Source: DASWNP01 sp035537095
Lineage (GTDB): Bacteria; Acidobacteriota; Blastocatellia; Pyrinomonadales; Pyrinomonadaceae
Length of the DNA: 45,711 nt
Direction: 5' to 3'
Assembly (NCBI GenBank): GCA_035537095.1
Contig: DATLMV010000263.1
Coordinates: 1 to 45,711, forward strand
The translations under genes and the position numbers were made by a program. Shown piece after piece: positions 8,718 through 16,597 of this stretch (positions are counted from its first letter, which is position 1; every line of letters starts with the position of its first letter). The notes below the pieces were generated by a model. The model saw only the letters and a list, made by a program, of their open reading frames with translations. It did not search any database and was not told the DNA's origin.

Positions 8718-8758
8718 GACGTGTGCTGTAAGTGTCTGCTGTAGAAGTGGTGTCCGCG

Positions 8759-11755
8759 TCAGAACGTGACGCGGGCCGCGAACTGGAAGGCGCGCGGGCC
8801 GCCGGAGCCGAACACTCCCCCGGCGGTCGTCACGGGTCGCCCGAAGCTCGACGAGCGCATGAAGCCGGGGCTTGACGGGTCGTTGTCATCACGCACGAGC
8901 ACGTTCGAGAAACCGGAGTAGTTGACGTTCGAGACGCCGAGGATGTTCGTCACGTTGAAGAGGTTGAAGACTTCGCCGATTGGCTCGATGCTGACGCGCT
9001 CCCTGATTTTGAAGACCTTCGAGACGCGCAGGTCGAAGGAGTTGAAGCTGTCACTGAAGCGCGCGTCCGGCGAGACGAACGGGAGCGGCTGGCCGCGCAC
9101 GCCGCCCGCCGCGTTGACCTGCGTGATGAAGGCGTTCAACTCCGCGCCGGTGTGAAAGAGTCGGCCTCCGGCGTTGCGTTGGAGAGAGGGAATACGGGAG
9201 CTTCCGTCCGGCAACAGAATGTCCATCGGCACGCCCGAGGCCAGCGTCACGAGCGGCGCGAGGCGGAAACCGAACGGCGCATCGAAGACTCCGGCGAAGG
9301 CGAAGCGGTGGCGTTGATCGTTCGGCGTCGGCCCGTATTCGAGTTGCAGGTTGTTGGAATCAACGGGGCCGTTCGAGAAAGGAATCTGGTCGTCGTTCGC
9401 GTAGTTGAACGCCTTCGAGAGCGTGTAGGAGGCGCGGAAACGGAACCTCTGCGCCCAACGCTTCTCGACGCTCAACAGCAGCCCGTCGTATTTCGTCTTC
9501 ACGCTCGACTCAAGATTCTTCACCGAATCCGGCCCGCCCACGACGGGGTTGAAGACCCGTCCGATGGTGCGCCCGATGATGAAGTGCGTGCCGAAGTTGT
9601 GCAGGTAATCGGCGCGCACGACATAGTCACCGGCGAACTCGTGCTGGATGCCGACGTTGGTCTGCTGCACCATCGGATTTTGCAGACCATTGTCAATAAT
9701 GTTGATGCCGCCCGCGCCCTCGCCCGGCAGGACGAAACCCGTGAACGGGTTGGCGAGCGTCGGCGCGGGCGGCGGAAACTGGCCGCACAGGGGGTTGAAG
9801 AGGCAGGGGCCGGGGATGAACAGGGCGTTTCCGGCGCGCACCTCGATGGGGAGCGCGCGACCGTCGAGCCCGCGCTCAAGCGAGATGATTTCGAGCGTCA
9901 CGCGGTCGTAGTAGATGCCGTAGCCGCCGTGCAGGCTCGTGCGACCGTCTAGGGTCGAAAAGTTGAACCCGACGCGCGGGGCGAAGTTGTTCCGGTCGCG
10001 CGTGCGTTTGCCGTCGAGGAAGGGACGGACGAGCGGATTTATCTCGGCAAAACGGCTGACGTTTTTCACGTCCGTATCAATCTCGTAACGCAGGCCCAAG
10101 TTGAGGGTCAGGCGCGGCGAGATGCGCCAGTCGTCCTGCACGTATGCGGCGAAATAGTTGTTGTTGGCATCGGGAATAACGAGCGGGCGGTCGGGGAACG
10201 CGCTGCGGAGGGTGACGGCGAACAGCAGATCGTTGTCGTCAACGCGCCCGTCGCCGTTGCGGTCGAAGTCCGGGAAGTCCTCGATCAACTCGACGCGTCC
10301 TTCTTGAAAGACGCCGAGGTTGAAGCCGGAGCGGACGTGTTGCAACTCGCCGCCGATGTGAATCGCGTGGTTGCCGCGAATCATCGTCAGCGCGTCGGCG
10401 AACTGGAAACGCTGCTGCTTGGTCTGCTGCGGCACGCGGAAAGACGAGCCGTCCTGAATGCTCGGGAAAGTGAGTTGCGGCCCCGCCGTCAAGGGCACGG
10501 TGACGTTGGAGAAGGTGCTGTAGCTGAACTTGAGATTGTTGACATCGTTCGGCGTCAGCACGCGCGTGTAGTCGGCGAGGACGGAGTGCGTGCGGTTGCG
10601 GCCCGTCTGCCGTTGCGAGGCCGAGCCGATGGAACGGACGAGCGTGCTCACGGCCACGTCGTCCGAGCGTTGGAGCGAGTAGCGAAAGCCGAGGCGGTCT
10701 GTCTGGTTGATTTGCCAGTCGAGTCTCTGCGTCGAGAGCAGGTCGTTCAAGGGCGCGTCGGCGAAGCTGCGCGTGATGGCGCGGCGTGCCGTATCGCGCG
10801 TGCCGACGAGCACCGCGCCGTCCTGATTGCGGTATTCGAGCGAGCCGAAGAAGAAGGCCGTGTCTTTCTTGATGGGGCCGCCGAGCGTGAAGGAGTATTG
10901 CTCGCGGTCGAAGGGCGGGTCTTGTCCCGTCGTGCGGTCGAGGGTCGCGGGAAGCCCCTGAAAGAGGCTGCCGCGAAAGAAGACGGAGGCTGAGCCGTGG
11001 AGTTCGTTGGTTCCCTGCTTGGTCACGATATTGACGACGCCGGAGCCGGAGCGACCAAGCCGCGCGTCGAAGCGGTTGGTGGCGACCTGAAACTCCTGCA
11101 CCGCGTCCTGCGAGATGTTCTGCACCGCGCCGCCGACCACGTCGTCGTTCGTATCCGCGCCGTCAACCGTGACGCTCCCGCCGCGTCCGAACTGCCCTGC
11201 GGAGGAGATGACGACCGTGTTTGATTTCGTCGGGTCGAAGTTGGGGGCGGGCGAGTTGCCGGGCGTCAGGAGCGCGAGTTCGAGAAAGTTGCGCCCGTTC
11301 AGAGGGAGGTTGCCGATCTCGCGCTCCTCGATCACCTGATCCACTTTCGAGGCGGTGGTGTCAATCAACGAGGTCGCGCCGACGAGGTCAACTATCTCCG
11401 TCCGGAGCGGGTCTATCTCCAACGCGGCGTCGAGCGTGACGTTCTGCCCGACCTGAAGCACGACCGGAGACTTGGAGACTTTGGTGGCAAACCCCTGCGC
11501 CTCCACACGCAACTCGTACTCGCCGGGCGGAAGGTTCGTGAGGACGTAAGCGCCCTCTTCATTCGTCTGCGTCTCGCGCGACGCGCCCGTGGAGACGTGC
11601 TTCGCCCTGACGGTCGAGCCGGGGACGACCGCGCCTTGCGGGTCTGTGACTATCCCCCGGAGCGTTGCCGTCGCCGGTTGTTGGGCCTCTAGGTTGAGGC
11701 CAGCGGCGAGGAGAATCACGACGCACGCCGACAGTTTTATCAGGTTCTTGAGCAT
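8759..11755 (-). CDS. Oar-like TonB-dependent receptor with carboxypeptidase-regulatory-like N-terminal domain
   Basis: 998-residue outer-membrane protein. A signal peptide (LSACVVILLAAGLNLEA, cleavage near residue 24) is followed by a beta-sandwich carboxypeptidase-regulatory-like domain (TATLRGIVTDPQGAVVPGST to about residue 110), a plug region with LPLNGRNFLELALLTPG and GRGGSVTVDGADTNDDVVGG, and a large beta-barrel. The last residue is Phe (FQFAARVTF), as expected for BAM-inserted barrels. This is the Oar/SusC-like design expanded in Acidobacteria, thought to import peptides or glycans. An EF-hand-like loop (DRNGDGRVDDNDLL) lies in the barrel around 10240-10290. ATG 11755 has AGGGAAG a few bases upstream. 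The APC permease directly downstream suggests a peptide or amino-acid uptake unit (inference). Confidence 0.92.
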   Translation of the reverse strand: MLKNLIKLSACVVILLAAGLNLEAQQPATATLRGIVTDPQGAVVPGSTVRAKHVSTGASRETQTNEEGAYVLTNLPPGEYELRVEAQGFATKVSKSPVVLQVGQNVTLDAALEIDPLRTEIVDLVGATSLIDTTASKVDQVIEEREIGNLPLNGRNFLELALLTPGNSPAPNFDPTKSNTVVISSAGQFGRGGSVTVDGADTNDDVVGGAVQNISQDAVQEFQVATNRFDARLGRSGSGVVNIVTKQGTNELHGSASVFFRGSLFQGLPATLDRTTGQDPPFDREQYSFTLGGPIKKDTAFFFGSLEYRNQDGAVLVGTRDTARRAITRSFADAPLNDLLSTQRLDWQINQTDRLGFRYSLQRSDDVAVSTLVRSIGSASQRQTGRNRTHSVLADYTRVLTPNDVNNLKFSYSTFSNVTVPLTAGPQLTFPSIQDGSSFRVPQQTKQQRFQFADALTMIRGNHAIHIGGELQHVRSGFNLGVFQEGRVELIEDFPDFDRNGDGRVDDNDLLFAVTLRSAFPDRPLVIPDANNNYFAAYVQDDWRISPRLTLNLGLRYEIDTDVKNVSRFAEINPLVRPFLDGKRTRDRNNFAPRVGFNFSTLDGRTSLHGGYGIYYDRVTLEIISLERGLDGRALPIEVRAGNALFIPGPCLFNPLCGQFPPPAPTLANPFTGFVLPGEGAGGINIIDNGLQNPMVQQTNVGIQHEFAGDYVVRADYLHNFGTHFIIGRTIGRVFNPVVGGPDSVKNLESSVKTKYDGLLLSVEKRWAQRFRFRASYTLSKAFNYANDDQIPFSNGPVDSNNLQLEYGPTPNDQRHRFAFAGVFDAPFGFRLAPLVTLASGVPMDILLPDGSSRIPSLQRNAGGRLFHTGAELNAFITQVNAAGGVRGQPLPFVSPDARFSDSFNSFDLRVSKVFKIRERVSIEPIGEVFNLFNVTNILGVSNVNYSGFSNVLVRDDNDPSSPGFMRSSSFGRPVTTAGGVFGSGGPRAFQFAARVTF

Positions 11756-11964
11756 GAATCTTCCCTATCTACGACCGCCCGGACGATGACGCAACGGTCG
11801 AGGCTATAATCAACGATCTTTGTTTATCCGGAAAATCCTAACTCTCCCGCCGGTCAGGCGAAAGAGGATTTGGACGGGAAACCGGAAACGCAATCACCGG
11901 AAGGATTGTCAACACCGCTCTATCCTTCGGCTTGCGACTGGTCTCACGGATTCCGCAGGCGCGG

Positions 11965-12050
11965 TAAAATTGCATAGTAGGTCAGTTTGAAAATGTGAGT
12001 CGCATAGATATTGGCTTGGAATTTCAAACTGACCCGCTATCTAAAATTGC
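11965..12050. mobile_element. MITE-like 68-bp element with 19-bp terminal inverted repeats and 9-bp flanking direct repeat
   Basis: Arms atagtaggtcagtttgaaa (11974-11992) and tttcaaactgacccgctat (12022-12040) are inverted repeats with two mismatches. Immediately outside them the 9-mer taaaattgc occurs directly repeated (11965-11973 and 12042-12050), as a target-site duplication would. There is no coding capacity inside. It could be a non-autonomous element or a solitary transposon-end hairpin; no related transposase is in the window. Confidence 0.55.
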
Positions 12051-12471
12051 GCGGACTTTTAGAACCGAACGCCGATGCGGTAAATTTAATTCAACACATC
12101 TTTTTCGTCCAGCCCAAACGCCGAAACGCACGCCGCCATGCTTGATTATTCGCTTTCAATAGCCCGGATGCCCGCACCGCGTCGAACCTCTCTGCTGCTC
12201 CGGTAGTTGGCTCAGACGGCTTCGTTCGCCCTCTTCGCCTCTTACCCTTTTCACCTCTTCCGGTCTTTTCAAGCGGCGCGTTGCCGTACACGCCTGTACC
12301 GTATCGTTTCGTTTCAATGACGTACGCGCACGCGTCTCTCGCCGTAAGTGTTTGGCGGCGTTGGACTTCGCGCGCACGGCATAACGTTTGCCGCTGTTTG
12401 AGGTGTTCAAGCCCCGTTTGGCCTCGATTCCCCCAAAACTTTTAGGGACATTGATTAGGAGGGACATGTAA
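12051..12471. other. Gene-poor stretch before the secreted protein gene
   Basis: No convincing gene. A short pyrimidine-rich tract (about 12225-12275, cctcttcgcctcttaccctttt type) resembles one arm of the heptamer repeats but has no inverted partner. The last 15 bases hold a strong ribosome-binding site (AGGAGGGA, about 12457-12464) for the gene at 12472. Confidence 0.5.
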
Positions 12472-13431
12472 ATGAGCAGACGTTTGTTTAGTCTTATCGG
12501 CGCGCTGGCCGTCACTCTGGCCTGCGCATCCTATACCTTCGCGCAGAACACGCAGAGCACCACCACTGTCACCACGCAGAAGACCGAAGCCGTGCAGAAC
12601 GCGGACGGCACTTGGTCGGTCATCGAGTATCCGGCGAACAAAGAGGTCATCGTCAACCTGACGCCGACCGACTTGATTCCCGGCGCGACCGGCACGGCCA
12701 AGATTATGCGCATGAGTGACCACACGATGATCAATCTCAACGCTTCGGGCCTCAACACGACCGGCCTGAACCTCTACGCGGTTGACCCGCTCGGCAAAGT
12801 GACCCTGCTCGGCCCCATCAACGCCGCCAACGGCGTCGCCACGCAGTCGTTCACCACGCCGCTCGACAAGTTCATGCTCGTCCTTTCGCCGGAAGGCAAC
12901 CTGACGACCTACAGCCCGACGACGCGCGTCGCCTTCAGAAGCGCCGCGCCGGAAGGCTTCGCCGTCGTGCCCTACGCGCAGAGCGGACGACAGGACGGCG
13001 CGCCCATCGGCGAACGCGTCGCCGCGACGACGACCACCGGCCCCGCAACGCCCTACACCGCGCCGATGCTCGGCGTCTCCAACATGCGTCGCGGTACGGA
13101 CACGCACATCCGCGTCAACTTCGCGGGTGCGATGACCGGCTCGCGCGCCAACGTCTTTCTCGAACCGCGCAAGGATGGCCCGACCACCATCAAGATGCGT
13201 TTCCATGAGATGAAGGACGCGCCCGCGGGCAAGATTTACGTCGTCTGGGCCGTCTCGCCCGACAACAAGTTCGTCAAGCTCGGTCAGGTCGTCAACACCG
13301 GCAACCGCAACGAAGCGCAGATTCAGACCGAAACCGCGCTGCGCGAGTTTGGTCTGCTGGTCACGATGGAAGACGAGACGACTTCGCCGACCGGCCCCGT
13401 CGTCGGCACGGTCATCATTGACAACAAGTAA
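12472..13431 (+). CDS. Secreted protein of unknown function
   Basis: 319 residues with a clean Sec signal peptide (LFSLIGALAVTLACASYTFAQ). AGGAGGGA stands 8 nt before ATG 12472, among the best ribosome-binding sites in the window, so expression is probably high. The mature protein looks like two beta-rich halves. The first (about 45-165) has GTAKIMRMSDHTMINLNASG, LNLYAVDPLGKVTLLGPINA and FMLVLSPEGNL. The second (about 205-318) repeats the pattern with RVNFAGAM, GKIYVVWAVSPDNKFVKLGQ and FGLLVTMEDE. The layout is reminiscent of the RskA C-terminal (anti-sigma K) beta domain, which detects envelope stress, but no anti-sigma helix is attached, so this is only a fold suggestion. It is a single-gene unit ending in a strong terminator. 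Confidence 0.8.
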   Translation: MSRRLFSLIGALAVTLACASYTFAQNTQSTTTVTTQKTEAVQNADGTWSVIEYPANKEVIVNLTPTDLIPGATGTAKIMRMSDHTMINLNASGLNTTGLNLYAVDPLGKVTLLGPINAANGVATQSFTTPLDKFMLVLSPEGNLTTYSPTTRVAFRSAAPEGFAVVPYAQSGRQDGAPIGERVAATTTTGPATPYTAPMLGVSNMRRGTDTHIRVNFAGAMTGSRANVFLEPRKDGPTTIKMRFHEMKDAPAGKIYVVWAVSPDNKFVKLGQVVNTGNRNEAQIQTETALREFGLLVTMEDETTSPTGPVVGTVIIDNK

Positions 13432-13469
13432 CTCGCGCGCCCCTCGTGCGCGCACTTGCTAAACAGAAC

Positions 13470-13507
13470 AAAAGGCGCGGGTTTCGAACATGAAACCCGC
13501 GCCTTTT
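13470..13507 (+). terminator. Rho-independent terminator
   Basis: Sixteen-base arms aaaaggcgcgggtttc (13470-13485) and gaaacccgcgcctttt (13492-13507) pair perfectly around a 6-nt loop, 38 bp after the stop of the secreted protein gene. Confidence 0.93.
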
Positions 13508-13696
13508 GCGTCGCGCGTTTTTGTCGCGACGACGGAAACCGAAACGCCCGCCTTGAAAAACGAAAACGCACGCCGCCTCGAACAACCAAAACGCACGCCT
13601 TTATCCTGAGTCCTGCGGGACGCCGCTTTGCCGCTCTGTCCCTTTGAGCCGCGTTGCCGGGGCGGGTTCGTTGTGACAATTTCGTAAAACTTTTCA
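13508..13696. other. Intergenic stretch with no recognised feature
   Basis: Between the terminator at 13470-13507 and the promoter at 13697. A short direct repetition of aaaacgcacgcc-type sequence (around 13560-13600) is the only pattern noticed. Confidence 0.4.
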
Positions 13697-13725
13697 TTGA
13701 CTTACCGGCGCGGCAGGAATAAATT
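13697..13725 (+). promoter_or_regulatory. Putative sigma-70-type promoter
   Basis: A -35 TTGACT (13697-13702), 17-nt spacer and -10 TAAATT (13720-13725) lie about 120 bp upstream of the trypsin-TPR gene, leaving a 5' leader of roughly 115 nt. Confidence 0.55.
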
Positions 13726-13847
13726 CAAAAGCGTCGGGCGGGCAGCGCCTCCCAGAGCGCGGGCCTTCCCCCGACTTTGGGTTTCGCCCCGAACGACGCC
13801 CGCCTTCTTTGACCTGCTCGCAAGAATAACCTTCTGAGTACAAAGCG

Positions 13848-15032
13848 ATGTTCCAACGCAAGCTTCCCCCCTTGCTGGCTCTAGCCATCCTTGTCTGCGC
13901 CGCGCACGGCCTCGTCGCCGTCGCGCAGGAGCCTGCGGCGGCGACGGCGACGACGCCGCCATCGCTGCCCGAACTGATCCGGCTCGTCAAGCCTTCGGTC
14001 GTCTCCGTCGTCACCTTCAACGCGAAGAACGAAGCCCTGATGAGCGGGAGCGGATTCTTCATCCGTCACGGGCAGGTCGTCACGAACCTGCACGTCATCG
14101 AGGGCGCGCACCGCGCCGAGGTTCGCACCTTCGACGGCAAGGGCAAGACCTACCCCGTCGCCGGGGTGCTCGACGTGGACGAGGAGGGCGACCTCGCCGT
14201 CTTGAGCATCAACGTTCCGGCAGACCGCACACATTCGATTGAGATTGCGAAGTCGCTGCCCGAAGAGGGCGAGCGCATCTTCGTCATCGGCAGCCCGCTG
14301 CGCTTGGAAGGCTCGGTTTCGGACGGCATCGTCTCGGCGGTGCGCGAAGTGCCGAACCTCGGCAAGATCGTGCAGATCACCGCGCCCATCTCACACGGAA
14401 ATTCCGGCAGCCCCGTCTTCAACATGAAGGGACAGGTCATCGGCGTCGTCACCGTCAAGGTGACGAACGGTCAGAACATCAATCTGGCGATAGATACGGC
14501 GCGCGTCGCGGCGCGTCCCGTCGGCGAGAAGTTGCAAACCTTCGAGGAACTGGCCGCGCGCTCGCGCACCGGACTGCAATCCGAAGCCCTCGCCGACTGG
14601 TGGTATCGCAACGGCCTCAACTCGCTCTGGCTCGGCAACTACGAAACCGCGCTCTCCAATTTTGAGAACGCGATTGACAAGAACCCGAACCGCGTCGAGA
14701 CGTGGATTCAGGTCGGCTTCTGCAAGGTCAAACAGGGCAAGAACGGCGAGGCCATCCGCGCCTACCAGCAGGCCATCCGCCTGCGTCCCAACTCCGTCGA
14801 GGCATACAACAAGCTCGGCGACGCGTACTACTTCGCGGGCAACTACAACAAGGCCATCGAAGCCTACGCGCAGGCCGCGCGCATCGAGCCGCGCAACTCC
14901 GAAGCCTACTACAATCTCGGCATGACCTATCTCGAAATCGGCGACCGCGGCACCGCCCTGGCACACAGCCGCACACTCAAACCCCTCGACGCCGAACTCT
15001 ACAAAAAACTGCTCCGCGAAATCGAAAGATAA
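13848..15032 (+). CDS. Secreted trypsin-like serine protease with C-terminal TPR domain
   Basis: 394 residues. A signal peptide (LLALAILVCAAHGLVAVAQ) is followed by an HtrA/DegP-type chymotrypsin-fold protease (about 38-215). The catalytic triad is visible: His82 in TNLHVIEG, Asp115 in EEGDLAVL and Ser186 in HGNSGSPVF. Instead of the PDZ domain of DegP there are about four TPR units (about 225-370), beginning ALADWWYRNGLNSLWLGNYE and continuing AIRAYQQAIRLRPNSVEAYN. The protein probably acts in the periplasm, with the TPRs recruiting substrate or a partner. A promoter-like sequence is at 13697. The gene stands alone, followed by a long heptamer hairpin. The protease-TPR fusion, with TPRs in place of PDZ, recurs in Acidobacteria and cyanobacteria. 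Confidence 0.9.
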   Translation: MFQRKLPPLLALAILVCAAHGLVAVAQEPAAATATTPPSLPELIRLVKPSVVSVVTFNAKNEALMSGSGFFIRHGQVVTNLHVIEGAHRAEVRTFDGKGKTYPVAGVLDVDEEGDLAVLSINVPADRTHSIEIAKSLPEEGERIFVIGSPLRLEGSVSDGIVSAVREVPNLGKIVQITAPISHGNSGSPVFNMKGQVIGVVTVKVTNGQNINLAIDTARVAARPVGEKLQTFEELAARSRTGLQSEALADWWYRNGLNSLWLGNYETALSNFENAIDKNPNRVETWIQVGFCKVKQGKNGEAIRAYQQAIRLRPNSVEAYNKLGDAYYFAGNYNKAIEAYAQAARIEPRNSEAYYNLGMTYLEIGDRGTALAHSRTLKPLDAELYKKLLREIER

Positions 15033-15150
15033 GCGAGACAAAAGGTTAAAAGGTTAAAAGGGGAAAGGTTAAAGGGTAAAGCACAAGCCTCACGAAGCTT
15101 GTGCTTTACCCTTTTCGCTTCTTACCCCTTTAACCTTTTCCCCTGTTTTT
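15031..15150. repeat. Long inverted repeat of purine-rich heptamer/octamer units between convergent genes
   Basis: A left arm of tandem aaaaggtt/aaagggt units (15031-15088) meets its complement (15097-15150) around a short loop after gcacaagc/gcttgtgc. It fills the whole gap between the trypsin-TPR gene and the convergent M16 gene and could stop transcription from both sides. Same repeat class as at 5042 and 45614. Confidence 0.85.
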
Positions 15151-16597
15151 ATTCTCCCGCCGCCGTCGTCGCGGTGAAGATGTTCTTGTCAACGCTCTTG
15201 GGGTCGCCGATGATGACGAAGCGGATGTTGCGCATGTAGGTTTTGGCGACGCGCTGCACGTCGGCGGGCGTGACGGCGCGCAGGCTGTCAATGAAGTTGA
15301 GCGAGTTGCGCCAGCCGCCGCCGATGAGTTCATACTGCGCGAGTTCACCGGCCTGCGCGGCGTTCGTCTCCTGACTGAGATAATACTTCGTCAGGAAGTG
15401 CTGCACGGTGGACTGTATATCCGCCTGACTGATCGGCTCGCGCTGTAGCTTGTTAATCTCTTCGAGCATCAGGCGGACGGCCTGATTGGCGTCCACCGCC
15501 GTCACGTAGATGCCGCCGAGATTCGCGCCCTGACTCCAGAGAAACGCGTCCGGCGCGTAGGAGAGATTGCGCTTGTAGCGGACTTCGACGAGGACGCGAT
15601 TTTGCAGGATGGTCGAAGCGATGCGCATCGGATAGATGTCGGCGGCGGTCAAAGTCGGCGCGGCAAAGACGCCCTGCACGTAGTTGGTCGGCAGTTGGCG
15701 CGGCGTGACATCTACGGTCGTCGCGTTGAAGGTGAACTGCGGGAGGGGCGCGGGGCGATAGTCGCCGCGCGGCAGTTTGCCGAAGGTGGCGGCGATGCGC
15801 TGGCGCAGGGCTTGCGGGTCGAGGTCGCCGACGACGACGAGCAGCAGGCGCGAGGTCTGCATCAACTGTTGATGATAGCGGCGCACGTCCTCGACCGTTA
15901 GACGCCCGACGGCTTCAGCCGTGCCGTGCGGGTCGTTGAGATACGGGTGGCCCGCGTAGGCGATGCGCGCTTGCAGGACTTGCAGGTAAGAATCGGGCAC
16001 GTCGGTGTCGTCGCTCAGAGAGACGACGAGACGATTGCGGACGCGCTCGACATCCTCACGCGCGAACGACGGGCGCAGCACGACATCCGTGAAGATGTCC
16101 CACGAACGTTCGAAGTTGACGCGCGTCGAGGCCATCGTGAAGGCGGAATAGTCGTAGTTGACGCCGTAGCTGATGCCCGTGCCCATGCGCGAGAGTTCGC
16201 GGCGCATCCGCTCGCGCGGGTAGCCGACGCTGGCTTCGCTGGCCGCGTCGAGCATCAGGGCTTCGATGCCTGCGTTCTCCGCCGTGACGTTGCGCGCGCC
16301 GCCGCGCAAGAAAAGGCCCGTCACGACCGTCTGGCTGTTCGCGCGACGCTTGACCAGAACCTTCAAGCCGTTGACTTCAAACTCCGTGACCTGCGCGGCG
16401 GCCTCGGCAGCCGACAGACCGCGCGGCGTGATTTTGTCGAGCGCGGCCTGCGGCGCGGTGGCTGCTGCCGGAGCGGTCTCCGTCGGCGGCGTCGTGGTCT
16501 GCGCGCGGAGTTCGTGCGCGGGCGCGACGAAGAAAGCGAGCGCAAGGATAAACAATAGAGCAGGGTTAAACTGCTTGGCAGAGTTGGATTTCTTCAT
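15149..16597 (-). CDS. M16-family peptidase-like protein, zinc motif lost
   Basis: 482 residues. A signal peptide (FNPALLFILALAFFVAPAHELRAQ) and a short Ala/Thr/Pro linker precede two M16 domains. The N-terminal domain (FEVNGLKVLVKRRANSQTVV) aligns with the peptidase core, but where HxxEH should be the sequence reads GIEALMLDAASEAS, so zinc binding and catalysis are lost. The C-terminal domain contains NYVQGVFAAPTLTAAD and VRYKRNLSYAPDAFLW, the R-Y segment typical of M16 C-domains that helps bind substrate. The start overlaps the stop of the active M16 gene (ATGA). This active/inactive pairing copies mitochondrial processing peptidase and bacterial two-subunit M16B enzymes, so the product is probably the non-catalytic partner of a periplasmic heterodimer. 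Confidence 0.88.
   Translation of the reverse strand: MKKSNSAKQFNPALLFILALAFFVAPAHELRAQTTTPPTETAPAAATAPQAALDKITPRGLSAAEAAAQVTEFEVNGLKVLVKRRANSQTVVTGLFLRGGARNVTAENAGIEALMLDAASEASVGYPRERMRRELSRMGTGISYGVNYDYSAFTMASTRVNFERSWDIFTDVVLRPSFAREDVERVRNRLVVSLSDDTDVPDSYLQVLQARIAYAGHPYLNDPHGTAEAVGRLTVEDVRRYHQQLMQTSRLLLVVVGDLDPQALRQRIAATFGKLPRGDYRPAPLPQFTFNATTVDVTPRQLPTNYVQGVFAAPTLTAADIYPMRIASTILQNRVLVEVRYKRNLSYAPDAFLWSQGANLGGIYVTAVDANQAVRLMLEEINKLQREPISQADIQSTVQHFLTKYYLSQETNAAQAGELAQYELIGGGWRNSLNFIDSLRAVTPADVQRVAKTYMRNIRFVIIGDPKSVDKNIFTATTAAGE

Noticed and set aside
12156..12515. 119-residue minus frame before the secreted protein gene
   Set aside because: It overlaps the strong ribosome-binding site and start of the gene at 12472 and has no ribosome-binding site of its own.
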